A stretch of 64,000 nucleotides of DNA, from the NCBI RefSeq assembly GCF_014283215.1, contig NZ_JACOMF010000004.1:124001-188000 (forward strand), given 5' to 3'. The notes below the pieces were generated by a model that saw nothing but the letters and a program-made list of their open reading frames with translations, did no database searches and was not told the DNA's origin. The translations under genes and the position numbers were made by a program. Shown in pieces: positions 53,426 through 62,647 of the stretch. The first letter of the stretch is position 1. Every line of letters starts with the position of its first letter. This stretch comes from Siccirubricoccus deserti. GTDB taxonomy: Bacteria; Pseudomonadota; Alphaproteobacteria; Acetobacterales; Acetobacteraceae.

Positions 53426-53446
53426 TTGTGAAATTCCCCTTCACAA
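53426..53446. promoter_or_regulatory. Perfect palindrome TTGTGAA-N7-TTCACAA between fliI and ctrA
   Basis: Seven-base arms with a seven-base spacer, a typical operator geometry for a dimeric regulator, centred about 63 bases before the ctrA ATG and 60 from the fliI start. It contains TGTGA and TCACA but nine bases apart rather than six, so it is not a standard CRP site. No TTAA-N7-TTAA CtrA box is visible in this region. Confidence 0.55.
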
Positions 53447-53462
53447 TGCGCGCATAGGTGGT

Positions 53463-53492
53463 ATCTCCATACACGTCTGGCGTGTAGGAGAT
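53463..53492 (+). promoter_or_regulatory. Hairpin in the ctrA leader that encloses the ribosome-binding site
   Basis: Left arm ATCTCC-(A)-TACACG (53463-53475), loop TCTGG, right arm CGTGTA-GGAGAT (53481-53492): 12 base pairs with a single bulged A. The GGAG that serves ctrA (53487-53490, eight bases before ATG 53499) is fully paired inside the stem, so the fold would block initiation. Suggests translational control of CtrA. Confidence 0.65.
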
Positions 53493-53498
53493 CGAGAC

Positions 53499-54242
53499 AT
53501 GCGCGTGTTATTGGTTGAAGATGACCTGACCGCTTCTCGTGGCCTCGTCGCGATGCTGAAGGCGGCCGCCATGGTGGTGGACGCCGTCGACACCGGTGAG
53601 GAGGCGCTCGAGATGGTGCGCCTCTACGACTATGACGTGGTGCTGCTCGATCTCGTCCTGCCGGACATGGAAGGCTACGAGGTTGTCCGCCGACTGCGCG
53701 CCGGCCGGGTGGAAACCCCGGTGATGATCCTCTCCGGCCTTGCCCGGCCGCAGGCCAAGGTGAAGGGCTTCGGCATGGGCGCCGACGACTTCATCACCAA
53801 GCCCTTCGATGGGCAGGAGCTGGTGGCCCGCATCCAGGCAGTGGTTCGCCGCACCAAGGGCTTCGCCCAGCCGAGCCTTTCGGTCGGCCCGCTCACTCTG
53901 AACCTCGGTTCGCGCGAGGTCTCGGTGGCCGGCGCCCCGGTGCATCTGACCGGCAAGGAGTATGCGATCCTGGAGCTGCTGACCCTGCGCAAGGGGCTGG
54001 TGCTCACCAAGGAAGCCTTCCTGAACCACCTCTACGGCGGCATGGACGAGCCGGAGGTGAAGATCATCGACGTCTTCATCTGCAAGCTGCGCAAGAAGCT
54101 GGCCCAGGCCGGCGCCGACAATCTGATCGGCACGGTCTGGGGGCGCGGCTATGTGCTGCGGGACCCGCAGCAGCCCGGCAACCGCTTCCCCGCCGCGGCA
54201 CCGCTCGGCGCCGCGCCCCTGATCCCGGCCCACGCCGCCTGA
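53499..54242 (+). CDS. ctrA: Cell-cycle response regulator CtrA
   Basis: A 247-residue OmpR-type regulator with close identity to CtrA. Receiver: acidic pocket VEDD, phospho-acceptor Asp51 in [20 protein letters not shown], Lys101 in ITKPFDG. DNA-binding domain: [38 protein letters not shown] and ICKLRKKL, a block nearly invariant in CtrA orthologues. In alphaproteobacteria CtrA controls cell cycle and flagellar/chemotaxis genes through CckA-ChpT phosphorelay. The C-terminal tail of about 20 residues is Pro/Ala-rich and lacks the usual double-alanine ClpXP degron form in context, ending PAHAA. The leader holds a strong hairpin. Confidence 0.96.
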   Translation: MRVLLVEDDLTASRGLVAMLKAAAMVVDAVDTGEEALEMVRLYDYDVVLLDLVLPDMEGYEVVRRLRAGRVETPVMILSGLARPQAKVKGFGMGADDFITKPFDGQELVARIQAVVRRTKGFAQPSLSVGPLTLNLGSREVSVAGAPVHLTGKEYAILELLTLRKGLVLTKEAFLNHLYGGMDEPEVKIIDVFICKLRKKLAQAGADNLIGTVWGRGYVLRDPQQPGNRFPAAAPLGAAPLIPAHAA

Positions 54243-54464
54243 TCGGGCGGTGACGGCACGGCAGGGGATCGCAATGGGATTGATGCCGATCTTCCGCGCC
54301 GGGGATGACACACCAGCGCCGCACCGGCGGCATCCGCCCATGCCGGGCAGCCGGAGCCGGCGAGTTTCATCCCGCCCCTTGACGCGCTGCCCCTGCGGCG
54401 CTGGGCGAGAAGCCGCCGCCCAACCCAATTTCGCCAAGACCAGCCGGACAGCGACCGCCGCGCT

Positions 54465-55286
54465 TCAGCCCGCCAGGGCGGCAACGCGCCGGCGCTCATA
54501 GGCGCCGCGTTCTGTCGGCAGCGCCACCAGCTGGTCGGTCAGCCCCAGCACCGTCTCCGCCCCGCCGAGGTAGAGCAGCCCATCCGGCGCAAGCCGCGCC
54601 GCCAGTGCCGTCAGCACCTGGGTCTTGGTCGGCGCGTCGAAGTAGATCAGCACGTTACGGCAGAAGATGATGTCGAACCGCCCGAGGCCGCGGAGGTCCG
54701 ACAGCAGGTTCAGATGCTCGAACCGCGTCATCGCCCGCAGCGCGGGCGAGACGCGCCAGCGCCCGGCCTCCTGCTGGAAATGCTTCACCAGCAGCCGTGC
54801 CGGCAGGCCGCGCTGCACCTCGAACTGGCTGAAGTAGCCGTCCCGCGCCCGCGCCAGCACCTCATGCGAGATGTCGGTGCCGAGAATCTCGGCCTTCACG
54901 CCGGCCGGCTCCAACTCCTGCAGTAGCATGGCGATGGAATAGGCTTCCTGCCCGGTGGAGCAGGCGGCCGACCATATCCTAAGTGGCGTTCCCGGCGGCC
55001 GCGCCGCGGCCAGCGTGGGCATCACGCGCTTCAGGTGCTCGAAGGGCTTTCCATCGCGGAAGAAGGAGCTTTCGTTGGTCGTCAGCGCCTCGGTCACCGC
55101 ATCGGCCAGCAGGGTCGCGCGGGGTTCCCGCAGCCGCATCGCCAGGGCGTCGAGGCTCGCCAGCTTCTCCCGCTTCAGCAGCGGGCCGAGCCTGGTGTCC
55201 AGCATGTATTGTTTGTCCGGCGTCAGGATGAGGCCGGAGCGGCTTTTCACCAGGCCGGCGATGAAGGCGAAGCCCTCGGGGCTCAT
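54465..55286 (-). CDS. cheR: Chemotaxis methyltransferase CheR
   Basis: A 273-residue SAM-dependent methyltransferase that methylates glutamates on chemoreceptors. The N-terminal helical domain (MSPEGFAFIAGLVKSRSGL) is followed by TTNESSFFRDGKPFEHLK, the SAM-binding RIWSAACSTGQEAYSIAMLL, and FDIIFCRNVLIYFD. ATG 55286 overlaps the cheB stop (ATGA). Last gene of the cheA-W-Y-B-R operon; convergent with ctrA across 222 bases in which I see only short GC hairpins. Confidence 0.95.
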   Translation of the reverse strand: MSPEGFAFIAGLVKSRSGLILTPDKQYMLDTRLGPLLKREKLASLDALAMRLREPRATLLADAVTEALTTNESSFFRDGKPFEHLKRVMPTLAAARPPGTPLRIWSAACSTGQEAYSIAMLLQELEPAGVKAEILGTDISHEVLARARDGYFSQFEVQRGLPARLLVKHFQQEAGRWRVSPALRAMTRFEHLNLLSDLRGLGRFDIIFCRNVLIYFDAPTKTQVLTALAARLAPDGLLYLGGAETVLGLTDQLVALPTERGAYERRRVAALAG

Positions 55287-56367
55287 GCCAGTGCTCCCGC
55301 GTGGCCGGCGGTCGCCACCAGCACCTGTTCCGCCAGGGCTTCGGGCGGTAGCAGGGCGCGTGCCAGCCCGGCCCGCGCCACCGCGCCAGGCATGCCCCAC
55401 ACCACTGAACTCGCCTCATCCTGCGCCAGCACCGTGCCGCCGGCGGCGGCCACCGCCCTGCAGCCGGCCAGACCGTCATGTCCCATGCCGGTCATGATCA
55501 GCGCCAGCACGCCGCCCTCGCAGGCGGTGGTCAGGCTGCGCAGCAACGGATCCACCGCGGGGCGGCAGAAATTCTCCGGCGGTCCATCGGATAGCCGGGC
55601 CACCAACCGGCCGGCGGCGACCTCCGCCAGCAGGTGCCGGTCGCCGGGTGCCAGGTAGAGCCGGCCTGGCTGCAGCGCCTCGCCATCCTGCGCCTCGGCG
55701 CAGCCGAGGCTGCCGAGCCGGTTCAGGTGGTCTGCCAGCATGGCGGTGAAGCCGGCCGGCATGTGCTGCACGGTCAGCACCGGCACCGGCAGCGGCCGGC
55801 TCAGGCCGCGCACCAGAGCCGCCAGCGCCTGCGGGCCACCGGTCGAGCAGCCGATGGCGATTGCCCGCAGGCCACCGCGCGGTACCGGCACGGCGGGAGC
55901 TGGGCGTGGCGCGGCCAGCCTGGCCGCCGCCGGGGCACGCCCCATCCGGGCCCAGCCCTTCACCTTGGCGATCAGTTCGGCGCGGAAGCCGGCATCGGCC
56001 AAGCCACCGCCGGCCGCGCCCGGTTTCGGGATGTAATCCGCGGCGCCGGCCCGCAGCGCCGCCATGGTGACGGCGGCGCCCTTCTGGGTCAGCGCGCTGG
56101 CAACGATCACCACCGGCCGCGGCACCTGGGCCAGCAACAGCGGCAACGCCGTCATGCCGTCCATCACCGGCATCTCAAGGTCGAGGAGCACCACCTGCGG
56201 CCGCACCGCCGTCGGCATGGCAGAGAGTGCGTTGACCGCCTGCCGGCCGTCGCCCACCCGGGCGACGATGCGGATCTCGGGGTCGGCTTCCAGCACACGC
56301 GCGAGCGCGGCGCGCACCGTGACGCTGTCATCGCACAGCATGACCCGCACCGGGCCCGAAGCGGGTA

Positions 56368-56371
<4 letters not shown>
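55283..56371 (-). CDS. cheB: Chemotaxis methylesterase CheB
   Basis: A 362-residue receptor methylesterase. Receiver domain with Asp64 in VVLLDLEMPVMDG; linker about residues 140-165; esterase with Ser176 in AIGCSTGGPQAL, His203 in VQHMPAGFTAML and Asp299 in MTGMGHDGLAG. GTG start at 56371 overlaps the cheY stop by four bases (GTGA), which decides against longer starts. It removes methyl groups from receptors and resets signalling when phosphorylated by CheA. Confidence 0.95.
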
Positions 56372-56766
<395 letters not shown>

Positions 56767-56769
56767 CCC

Positions 56770-57285
56770 TCAGCCGATCGCCAGGATGCGTTCGACGTCG
56801 AGCAGGATCAGCAGCCGTTCGCCCATTCGATGAACGCCGTCCGAAACCTCCCGCCACATCGGGTCGAGCGTCGGCGGGTTGGGCGCGCGGTCGGCGCGCG
56901 GCAGCGGCAGCACCTCGCCCACCTGGTCGGCCAACAGGCTGTAGAGTTCGTTGTCGCGCTCCACCACCACGCTCATTGCCGCCCCTTCCTCCGCGCCGCG
57001 CGGCGGCAGGCCGAGCCGGCGGCGCAGGTCGATGGCGGTGACGATGCGGCCGCGCAGGTTGAGGCTGCCGGCCACCTCCGGCGGCGCCAGCGGAATGCGG
57101 GTGATGGTCTGCGCCCCCAGCACGTCGCGCACCGCCAGCACCGGCACCCCGCAGAGCTGGTCGGCGACCGTCAGGGTCAGGTAGCTCTCGGCCGTCACGT
57201 CGCCGAGCGGCGAGGCACCGCGCCCCGGCGCGGCGGATGGCGGCTTGGGCGCCGTTGCGGCCGCCCCGTTCATGGCCTGCTGCAT
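56770..57285 (-). CDS. cheW: Chemotaxis coupling protein CheW
   Basis: A 171-residue CheW with a 30-residue Pro/Ala-rich extension before the core. Core motifs: YLTLTVADQLCGVPVLAVRD, ITRIPLAPPEVAGSLNLRGR, IVTAIDLRRRLGLPP. It links receptors to CheA. It begins 16 bases after cheA. A second ATG four codons later is possible. Confidence 0.94.
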   Translation of the reverse strand: MQQAMNGAAATAPKPPSAAPGRGASPLGDVTAESYLTLTVADQLCGVPVLAVRDVLGAQTITRIPLAPPEVAGSLNLRGRIVTAIDLRRRLGLPPRGAEEGAAMSVVVERDNELYSLLADQVGEVLPLPRADRAPNPPTLDPMWREVSDGVHRMGERLLILLDVERILAIG

Positions 57286-57301
57286 TACGGTTCCCCTCTG
57301 C

Positions 57302-59869
57302 TCAGCCCTGCACCGGTGCCGAGAGGCATTGCCGGAGGCTCTCCAGCAGCGCGGCGCGGTCGAATTTGGCGACGTAGTCGGTGAAGCCTGCGTTGCGGCC
57401 GCGGGCGATGTCGGCCGGTTCGGCCCGGCCGGTCAGCGCGATCAACGGCAGCGCCTGCCATGGTCCGCCCTCCCGCACTGCGCGGGCCAGGCCGACGCCG
57501 CCCATCCCCGGCATCTGGATGTCGGAGACGATGGCCTCGAAGCCGGCGCCGGCATCGCGCAGCCGCAGCGCCTCCTCGGCATCGGCGACGGCGGTGACGG
57601 CGTAGCCCGCGGCGCCGAGTGCCGGGACCACCAGGTTGCGGAAGAAGGCGCTGTCCTCCACTACCAGCACCCGCTGGCCTCTGGCCGGAGCGCCAACGCC
57701 GCTGCCACCGAACCAATCGGCGCCGGCCTGGCGCAGCCACCAGGCGGTGTCGATCATCTCGGTCACCTTGCCGCCGATGACGGCGCTGCCGAGGTAGCCC
57801 GGACGCTCGCCGGCGCTGTCGATCACCAGCGCCTCGTCGACCACGTCGAGGATCTCCTCGACCATCAGCCCCATCGCACGGTCGCCATCGGAGAAGACCA
57901 GCACCGGCTGGCGCTCCGGCGCGCCGGCGGCGTCCCATACGCCAGAAAGCGGCACCAGCGGCATCAGCTGGCCGCGGTATTGCACCAGCGGCCGGCCGCC
58001 GGCGCATTCGATCTTCTCCCGCGCCACATCCTCCAGCCGGGCGACCAGGCCGAGCGGCACCGCCTTCGGCGTGGCATCGCCGGCGCGGAACAGAAGCAGC
58101 GCGGTGCGCGTGTCGGATTGCAGCAGCGCCGCCGGGCGGGCGGCGTCGCGCTCCGCCTCGGCCTCCCCACCCTCGGCGCCGACGCCGGTGGCGCGGGCGA
58201 TGCCGTTGGGGTCGAGGATCATGATGACGCTGCCGTCACCGAGGATGGTATTGCCGCTGAACATGGTGACATGCCGCAGGATCGGCGCCACCGGCTTCAC
58301 CACGATCTCCTCGGTGTCGAAGACCCGGTCGACGATGATGCCGAAGACATGGGCGCCGACCTGGGTGACGATGACGAAGCCGCTCTCCTCCTGCGGCTGG
58401 TCGTCATCGAGCCGCAGCAGCGAGGCAAGGCGGACCAGCGGCAGCAGCCGGTCGCGCAGCCGGAGCACCGGAGCATCCTTGATGCGTTCCAGCCTGGCCG
58501 CGCCCGCCCCGCCGACCCGCACCAGCTCCACCACGCCGATTTGCGGCACCGCGAAGCGCTCGCCGCCCGACTGGACGATGAGGGCGGAGACGATGGCCAG
58601 GGTCAGCGGGATCTTGATCAGGAAGCGGGTGCCGCTGCCCTCCTTCGAATGCACCTCGATGGTGCCGCCGATCCGCTCGATGTTCGTCTTTACCACATCC
58701 ATCCCGACGCCGCGGCCGGAGACGGCGGTGACCGCGGCGGCGGTGGAGAAGCCGGCGCGGAAGATGAAGCGCTGGATCTCGCGCTCCGACATGCCGGCGA
58801 GTTCCGCCTCGGTGGCGAGGCCCTGGGCCAGCGCCTTCTGGCGGATGCGCTCGAGGTTCAAACCACGGCCGTCGTCGGCGATCTCGATGATGATGTGGCC
58901 GCCCTCGTGGTAGGCGTTCAGCGTGATGCGGCCGGTCTCCGGCTTGCCGGCGCGGCGGCGCTCCTCCGGCCCTTCCAGCCCGTGGTCGCCACTGTTGCGG
59001 ACCATATGGGTCAGCGGGTCCTTGATCAGTTCCAGCACCTGGCGGTCGAGCTCGGTCTCGGCGCCGCGCATCTCGAGGTCGATCTTCTTGCCGAGTTCGA
59101 CCGAGAGGTCGCGCACCAGTCGCGGCAGCTTCGCCCAGGCATTGCCGATCGGCTGCATGCGGGTCTTCATCACGCCTTCCTGCAGGTCGGAGGTGATGTG
59201 GCTGAGCCGCTGCAGCGGCACCGCGAAGGCGCTGTCGGTCTGGTTGCGGGCGAGTTGCAGCAGCTGGTTGCGGGTCAGCACCAGCTCGCTGACCAGCATC
59301 ATCAGGTCTTCCAGCACATCGACCGAAACGCGGATGGTTTGCGGCGCCGAGACCGCCCCGCCGCTGGCCGGGCTTTCGGCCTCCGCCTGCGCGGGGCCGG
59401 TCCCGGCCAGGGTCGCGGCTGGCGGCGGCAGGGGCGTTGCGGCCTCGACCGCGGCGGCCCCGACGGTCGCCTCCGCCGGCGTGGCAAGGCCCTCGCCATT
59501 GGCCTTGGCGTTCAGCGCGGCGATCAGCCCGGCGTCGTCGCCGGCCGGCTCGGCGCCGGTCGCCTCCAGCCCGGCGACGATGGCGCGGATGCAGTCGCCG
59601 GCGCGGAGGATCAGCGATATGCCGCCACGGCTGACCGGCAGGGTGCCGTCGCGGTAGCGGCCGAGCACGTTCTCTCCGGCATGCGCCACGGATTCCATGC
59701 GCGACAACCCGAGGAAGCCGCAGGTGCCCTTGATGGTGTGGACGATCCGAAACACCTCGGACAGCGTCGCCGCATCCTCCGGCGCCCGTTCGAGCCGCAC
59801 CAGGGCGGCATCGAGGGCGACCAGCCCCTCATGCGTCTCGGTCAGGAAATCGGCGAGGAGGTCATCCAT
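57302..59869 (-). CDS. cheA: Hybrid chemotaxis kinase CheA with tandem CheW-like domains and receiver
   Basis: An 855-residue histidine kinase. Hpt domain with His44 (FRIVHTIKGTCGFL); a long Ala/Pro-rich linker about residues 120-175 with no recognisable CheY-binding P2 domain; dimerisation helices (LMMLVSELVLTRNQLLQLAR); ATPase with LTHMVRNSGDHGLE and VSGRGVGMDVVKTNI; a CheW-like regulatory domain; a second CheW-like region (about residues 585-720, LVQYRGQLMPLVPL); and a C-terminal receiver (VLVVEDSAFFRNLV, Asp in AIVSDIQMPGMGG). First gene of the che operon. The extra receiver may act as an internal phosphate sink. Confidence 0.94.
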   Translation of the reverse strand: MDDLLADFLTETHEGLVALDAALVRLERAPEDAATLSEVFRIVHTIKGTCGFLGLSRMESVAHAGENVLGRYRDGTLPVSRGGISLILRAGDCIRAIVAGLEATGAEPAGDDAGLIAALNAKANGEGLATPAEATVGAAAVEAATPLPPPAATLAGTGPAQAEAESPASGGAVSAPQTIRVSVDVLEDLMMLVSELVLTRNQLLQLARNQTDSAFAVPLQRLSHITSDLQEGVMKTRMQPIGNAWAKLPRLVRDLSVELGKKIDLEMRGAETELDRQVLELIKDPLTHMVRNSGDHGLEGPEERRRAGKPETGRITLNAYHEGGHIIIEIADDGRGLNLERIRQKALAQGLATEAELAGMSEREIQRFIFRAGFSTAAAVTAVSGRGVGMDVVKTNIERIGGTIEVHSKEGSGTRFLIKIPLTLAIVSALIVQSGGERFAVPQIGVVELVRVGGAGAARLERIKDAPVLRLRDRLLPLVRLASLLRLDDDQPQEESGFVIVTQVGAHVFGIIVDRVFDTEEIVVKPVAPILRHVTMFSGNTILGDGSVIMILDPNGIARATGVGAEGGEAEAERDAARPAALLQSDTRTALLLFRAGDATPKAVPLGLVARLEDVAREKIECAGGRPLVQYRGQLMPLVPLSGVWDAAGAPERQPVLVFSDGDRAMGLMVEEILDVVDEALVIDSAGERPGYLGSAVIGGKVTEMIDTAWWLRQAGADWFGGSGVGAPARGQRVLVVEDSAFFRNLVVPALGAAGYAVTAVADAEEALRLRDAGAGFEAIVSDIQMPGMGGVGLARAVREGGPWQALPLIALTGRAEPADIARGRNAGFTDYVAKFDRAALLESLRQCLSAPVQG

Positions 59870-60103
59870 AACTCATTCCCGGTCAGGCTGCGCCGGCCGA
59901 GACTGCCCAAGGGAGACCGAAGATTCGGTAAAGCCTTGCGGTGCCGGACAGCGCCACCGCGCAGTCCGGGCCGTTGGCCCTTTGGAGTGCCTATGAATAC
60001 CATCCCGTTTCCTTCCGCAGCCTTGCGGCGGAGGACGTGTCGAAGTGCCGATCGGAAGGGATCATCCTCCCGCAACACTGAGACGCGGATTTGTGGGGAG
60101 GTC

Positions 60104-60715
60104 TTACGCCGGGCTCAGCACCAGCGGCGCCACCGGGCCGGCGCCCATCGCCAGCGACAGCGCCCAGCCCTGCTCCGTGGCCAGGGCGAGCATCAGCGGC
60201 ACCACCACCCGCCGCGGCCCCTCTTCCAGCGCCGCCTCAAGGCCATGCCCAGCCAGCATCGGCAGCAGCCCGGCCGGCCAAGCGGCGTTGCGGCCCTGCG
60301 GCAGGATGGTAAAGCCAGCGTCGGCGCTGCCGGCGAGGTGCACGGTGCCGCCGCGCGGCAGCGCCTCGGCTGCCAGCAGCGCCGCGTTGAGCACCAGCGG
60401 CACCAGCCCGGCTGGCACCGGCTGCGCCGGCGACAGCGCGTCCACGGCGAATTGCACCCGTGGCGAAGCCGGTGCGCCCAGCAGCAGCCCGCCGATCGCC
60501 TGGCCATCGTACTCGGTGGTCGGCCCGCCCCAGCACACCGCGAAAAGCTTCAGCCGCTGGCGCAGCGACGCGGCGGTTTCGCGTGACAGGTCGAGCATCC
60601 CTGGATCACCCTGCCCGACGAGGTCGAGGGTTCCGGACAGGCTGCCCACCGCGCCACCGAGATCGTGGCACAGACGCGCGGCAAGCAATCTGGCAAGGCG
60701 GGAGTCGAGACTCAT
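60104..60715 (-). CDS. chpT: Histidine phosphotransferase ChpT
   Basis: A 203-residue protein of the ChpT family, a degenerate histidine-kinase fold that passes phosphate from CckA to CtrA and CpdR. The N-terminal helix carries His17 in LLAARLCHDLGGAVGSLSG, followed by a second helix LRQRLKLFAVCWGG and a pseudo-ATPase domain without intact ATP-binding motifs. It lies 234 bases upstream of cheA, same strand; that gap shows a GATTC site but no gene. Closeness to ctrA (6 kb) supports the assignment. Confidence 0.85.
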   Translation of the reverse strand: MSLDSRLARLLAARLCHDLGGAVGSLSGTLDLVGQGDPGMLDLSRETAASLRQRLKLFAVCWGGPTTEYDGQAIGGLLLGAPASPRVQFAVDALSPAQPVPAGLVPLVLNAALLAAEALPRGGTVHLAGSADAGFTILPQGRNAAWPAGLLPMLAGHGLEAALEEGPRRVVVPLMLALATEQGWALSLAMGAGPVAPLVLSPA

Positions 60716-60809
60716 TCCTTTTCCATCCTGTCGGGCAATGCATTCGCGTGTTGATCACATTCTGGTTATGCGTCCCTTTATCGTGCCGCTTCCCACCCGG
60801 AGCCGGTGA

Positions 60810-60989
60810 TTGAGCGGGTTGATCGAGCCCGGAATGCGGGTGCGACACCCCGATCGGCCGGATTGGGGGATCGGTCAGGTGCAGTCCGTGATCGGCGACC
60901 GGATCACGGTGAATTTCGAGCATGCAGGGAAGCTGCTGATCAACGCCGCGGTGGTGGCGCTCGACATCCTTGATGCGGATGCCGATTGA
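60810..60989 (+). CDS. DUF3553 small protein
   Basis: A 59-residue protein of the DUF3553 family. Recognisable text: [20 protein letters not shown] and [20 protein letters not shown], an SH3-like beta-barrel also found in helicase-associated regions. TTG at 60810 is chosen because GGAG lies seven bases upstream (60799-60802); an in-frame TGA directly precedes it. ATG at 60834 would give 51 residues. Divergent from chpT across 94 bases and 94 bases before moaA. Role unknown. Confidence 0.75.
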   Translation: MSGLIEPGMRVRHPDRPDWGIGQVQSVIGDRITVNFEHAGKLLINAAVVALDILDADAD

Positions 60990-61083
60990 ACCTGGCCAAG
61001 CCCGGCAGCGCGGGGGCTTGCGGCGCGGGGGGGTTCCGGACCAAATGCCAGGGCCAATGCCCAGCATGCCAGGAAGCCGCTCC

Positions 61084-62076
61084 ATGATCGATCCGTTCGG
61101 CCGGCGGATCTCCTATCTCCGCGTCTCGGTCACCGACCGCTGCGATCTCCGCTGCGTGTACTGCATGGCGGAGGACATGACCTTCCTGCCGAAGGCCGAG
61201 GTGCTGACCTTGGAGGAGCTGGACCGGCTCTGCGGCGCCTTCGTCGGATTGGGCGTCGAGCGCATCCGGCTGACTGGCGGGGAGCCGCTGGTCCGCAAGG
61301 GCGTGCTGACCCTGTTCCGCAGCCTCGGCGCCCGGATCGGCGCTGGCGGCCTGAAGGAGCTGACGGTTACCACCAACGGCACCCAGCTCACGAAAATGGC
61401 CGACGACCTCTATGCCGCCGGGGTCAGGCGCATCAACGTCTCGATGGATACGCTGGACCCGGCGGTGTTCAAGGCGGTGACCCGCTGGGGCGAGCTGGAG
61501 AAGACGCTGGACGGCATCTTCGCCGCAAAATCCGCCGGGCTGCAGGTGAAGATCAACGCCGTGGCGCTGAAGGGCGTGAACGAGGGCGAATACGACCGGA
61601 TGCTGGCCTGGTGCGGCGAGCACGGCTTCGACCTGACCCTGATCGAAACCATGCCGCTGGGCGAGATCGGCGGCGACCGCACCGACCAGTACCTGCCGCT
61701 CTCCCTGGTCCGCTCCCGGCTGCGGGAGCACTGGACGCTGGAGGAAACCGACTATACGACCGGCGGCCCGGCCCGCTACTTCACGGTGAAGGAGACCGGG
61801 CGGCGGATCGGCTTCATCACGCCGATGACCCATAATTTCTGCGAAAGCTGCAACCGGGTGCGGCTGACCTGCACCGGCACGCTGTTCATGTGCCTGGGCC
61901 AGGAGGATGCCGCCGACCTGCGCCGCCCGCTGCGCGACCCGGCGGTGGACGACGCCGGCTTGCGCGCCGCCATCGAGGCCGCCATCGCCCGCAAGCCGAA
62001 GGGCCATGACTTCATCATCGACCGGCGCCACAATCGGCCGGCGGTCGGCCGCCACATGAGCGTGACCGGCGGCTGA
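61084..62076 (+). CDS. moaA: GTP 3',8-cyclase MoaA
   Basis: A 330-residue radical-SAM enzyme for the first step of molybdopterin synthesis. N-terminal cluster cysteines Cys20, Cys24 and Cys27 ([15 protein letters not shown]), the GGEPLVR SAM motif, C-terminal cluster Cys252, Cys255 and Cys269 ([11 protein letters not shown]...FMC), and the essential C-terminal Gly-Gly. ATG at 61084 fits the family opening [15 protein letters not shown] and has AGGAAG eight bases upstream; earlier in-frame ATGs are rejected. No Moco riboswitch fold was recognised upstream. Confidence 0.96.
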   Translation: MIDPFGRRISYLRVSVTDRCDLRCVYCMAEDMTFLPKAEVLTLEELDRLCGAFVGLGVERIRLTGGEPLVRKGVLTLFRSLGARIGAGGLKELTVTTNGTQLTKMADDLYAAGVRRINVSMDTLDPAVFKAVTRWGELEKTLDGIFAAKSAGLQVKINAVALKGVNEGEYDRMLAWCGEHGFDLTLIETMPLGEIGGDRTDQYLPLSLVRSRLREHWTLEETDYTTGGPARYFTVKETGRRIGFITPMTHNFCESCNRVRLTCTGTLFMCLGQEDAADLRRPLRDPAVDDAGLRAAIEAAIARKPKGHDFIIDRRHNRPAVGRHMSVTGG

Positions 62077-62086
62077 GGAGATGAGC

Positions 62087-62473
62087 ATGGCGTTGCTGCA
62101 AGACCTGGCGACCCGGCTCGCGGTGCCCGGGTTGCCGGAATGGACCGGGCTGCTGGCGCTGCTGGTGTTGCTGCTGGTCGGCCTCGCCTATCTGCTGATG
62201 CCCTTCAGCGTCTTCGGCCTGAAGGGCCGGCTCGATTCGCTGGAAGCCCAGCTCGACGACATCCAGAACGAGATCCGCAGCCTGGCACTGCGGCTGCCGG
62301 ACGGACCGCGCCGTGCCGCGGCGCAGGACTGGGTCGATCTGCCGGCCCACACCGCCCGCCCGGTGGAGGAGGCGCCGCGCCGCGCCACGCCGCCGGTGCC
62401 GCCACCGGCCGCCTGGCCGGAGGATAGCCGCGGCGGCCGATCGGAACCCAGGCTGGACTGGCCACGGCGGTAA
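62087..62473 (+). CDS. Single-pass membrane protein with coiled coil
   Basis: A 128-residue protein: a short N-terminal region, one hydrophobic helix (about residues 20-42, GLLALLVLLLVGLAYLLMPF), a heptad stretch LKGRLDSLEAQLDDIQNEIR, then a Pro/Arg-rich C-terminus. No family function known. ATG 62087 is preferred over 62081 because GAGGAG (62075-62080, overlapping the moaA stop) is then six bases away. Co-transcribed with moaA. Confidence 0.72.
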   Translation: MALLQDLATRLAVPGLPEWTGLLALLVLLLVGLAYLLMPFSVFGLKGRLDSLEAQLDDIQNEIRSLALRLPDGPRRAAAQDWVDLPAHTARPVEEAPRRATPPVPPPAAWPEDSRGGRSEPRLDWPRR

Positions 62474-62647
62474 ACCCCGGTGCGCCCTTGCCGCCGCCCC
62501 TCCGGCGCGGCTTGATGCGGGACCTGGATCGGGCTCCGTTCGCCTCGGCGCGCGGAACCCGCTCCGGCCCTTTGTTTCTTGCGGGCCAATCACGCCGCTC
62601 GACCGGGCTTGGCTGAGCGGAGTTTGCCCTTGGTCGGAGTTGGCACG

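Noticed and set aside
53426-53446. CRP/FNR binding site before ctrA
   Set aside because: TGTGA and TCACA are separated by nine bases instead of six, and the arms are better explained as a seven-base palindrome of an unknown regulator.
54243-54464. Small gene or sRNA between ctrA and cheR
   Set aside because: Only a short GGCGG-CAT-CCGCC hairpin is visible; no frame with a ribosome-binding site or family resemblance.
57245-60586. Open frame of over 1100 codons on the plus strand
   Set aside because: It is antisense to cheA and part of cheW and chpT; no recognisable domain, composition typical of a shadow frame.
60990-61083. Molybdenum cofactor riboswitch upstream of moaA
   Set aside because: The leader is under 100 bases and GC-repetitive; I could not draw the conserved multi-helix fold.
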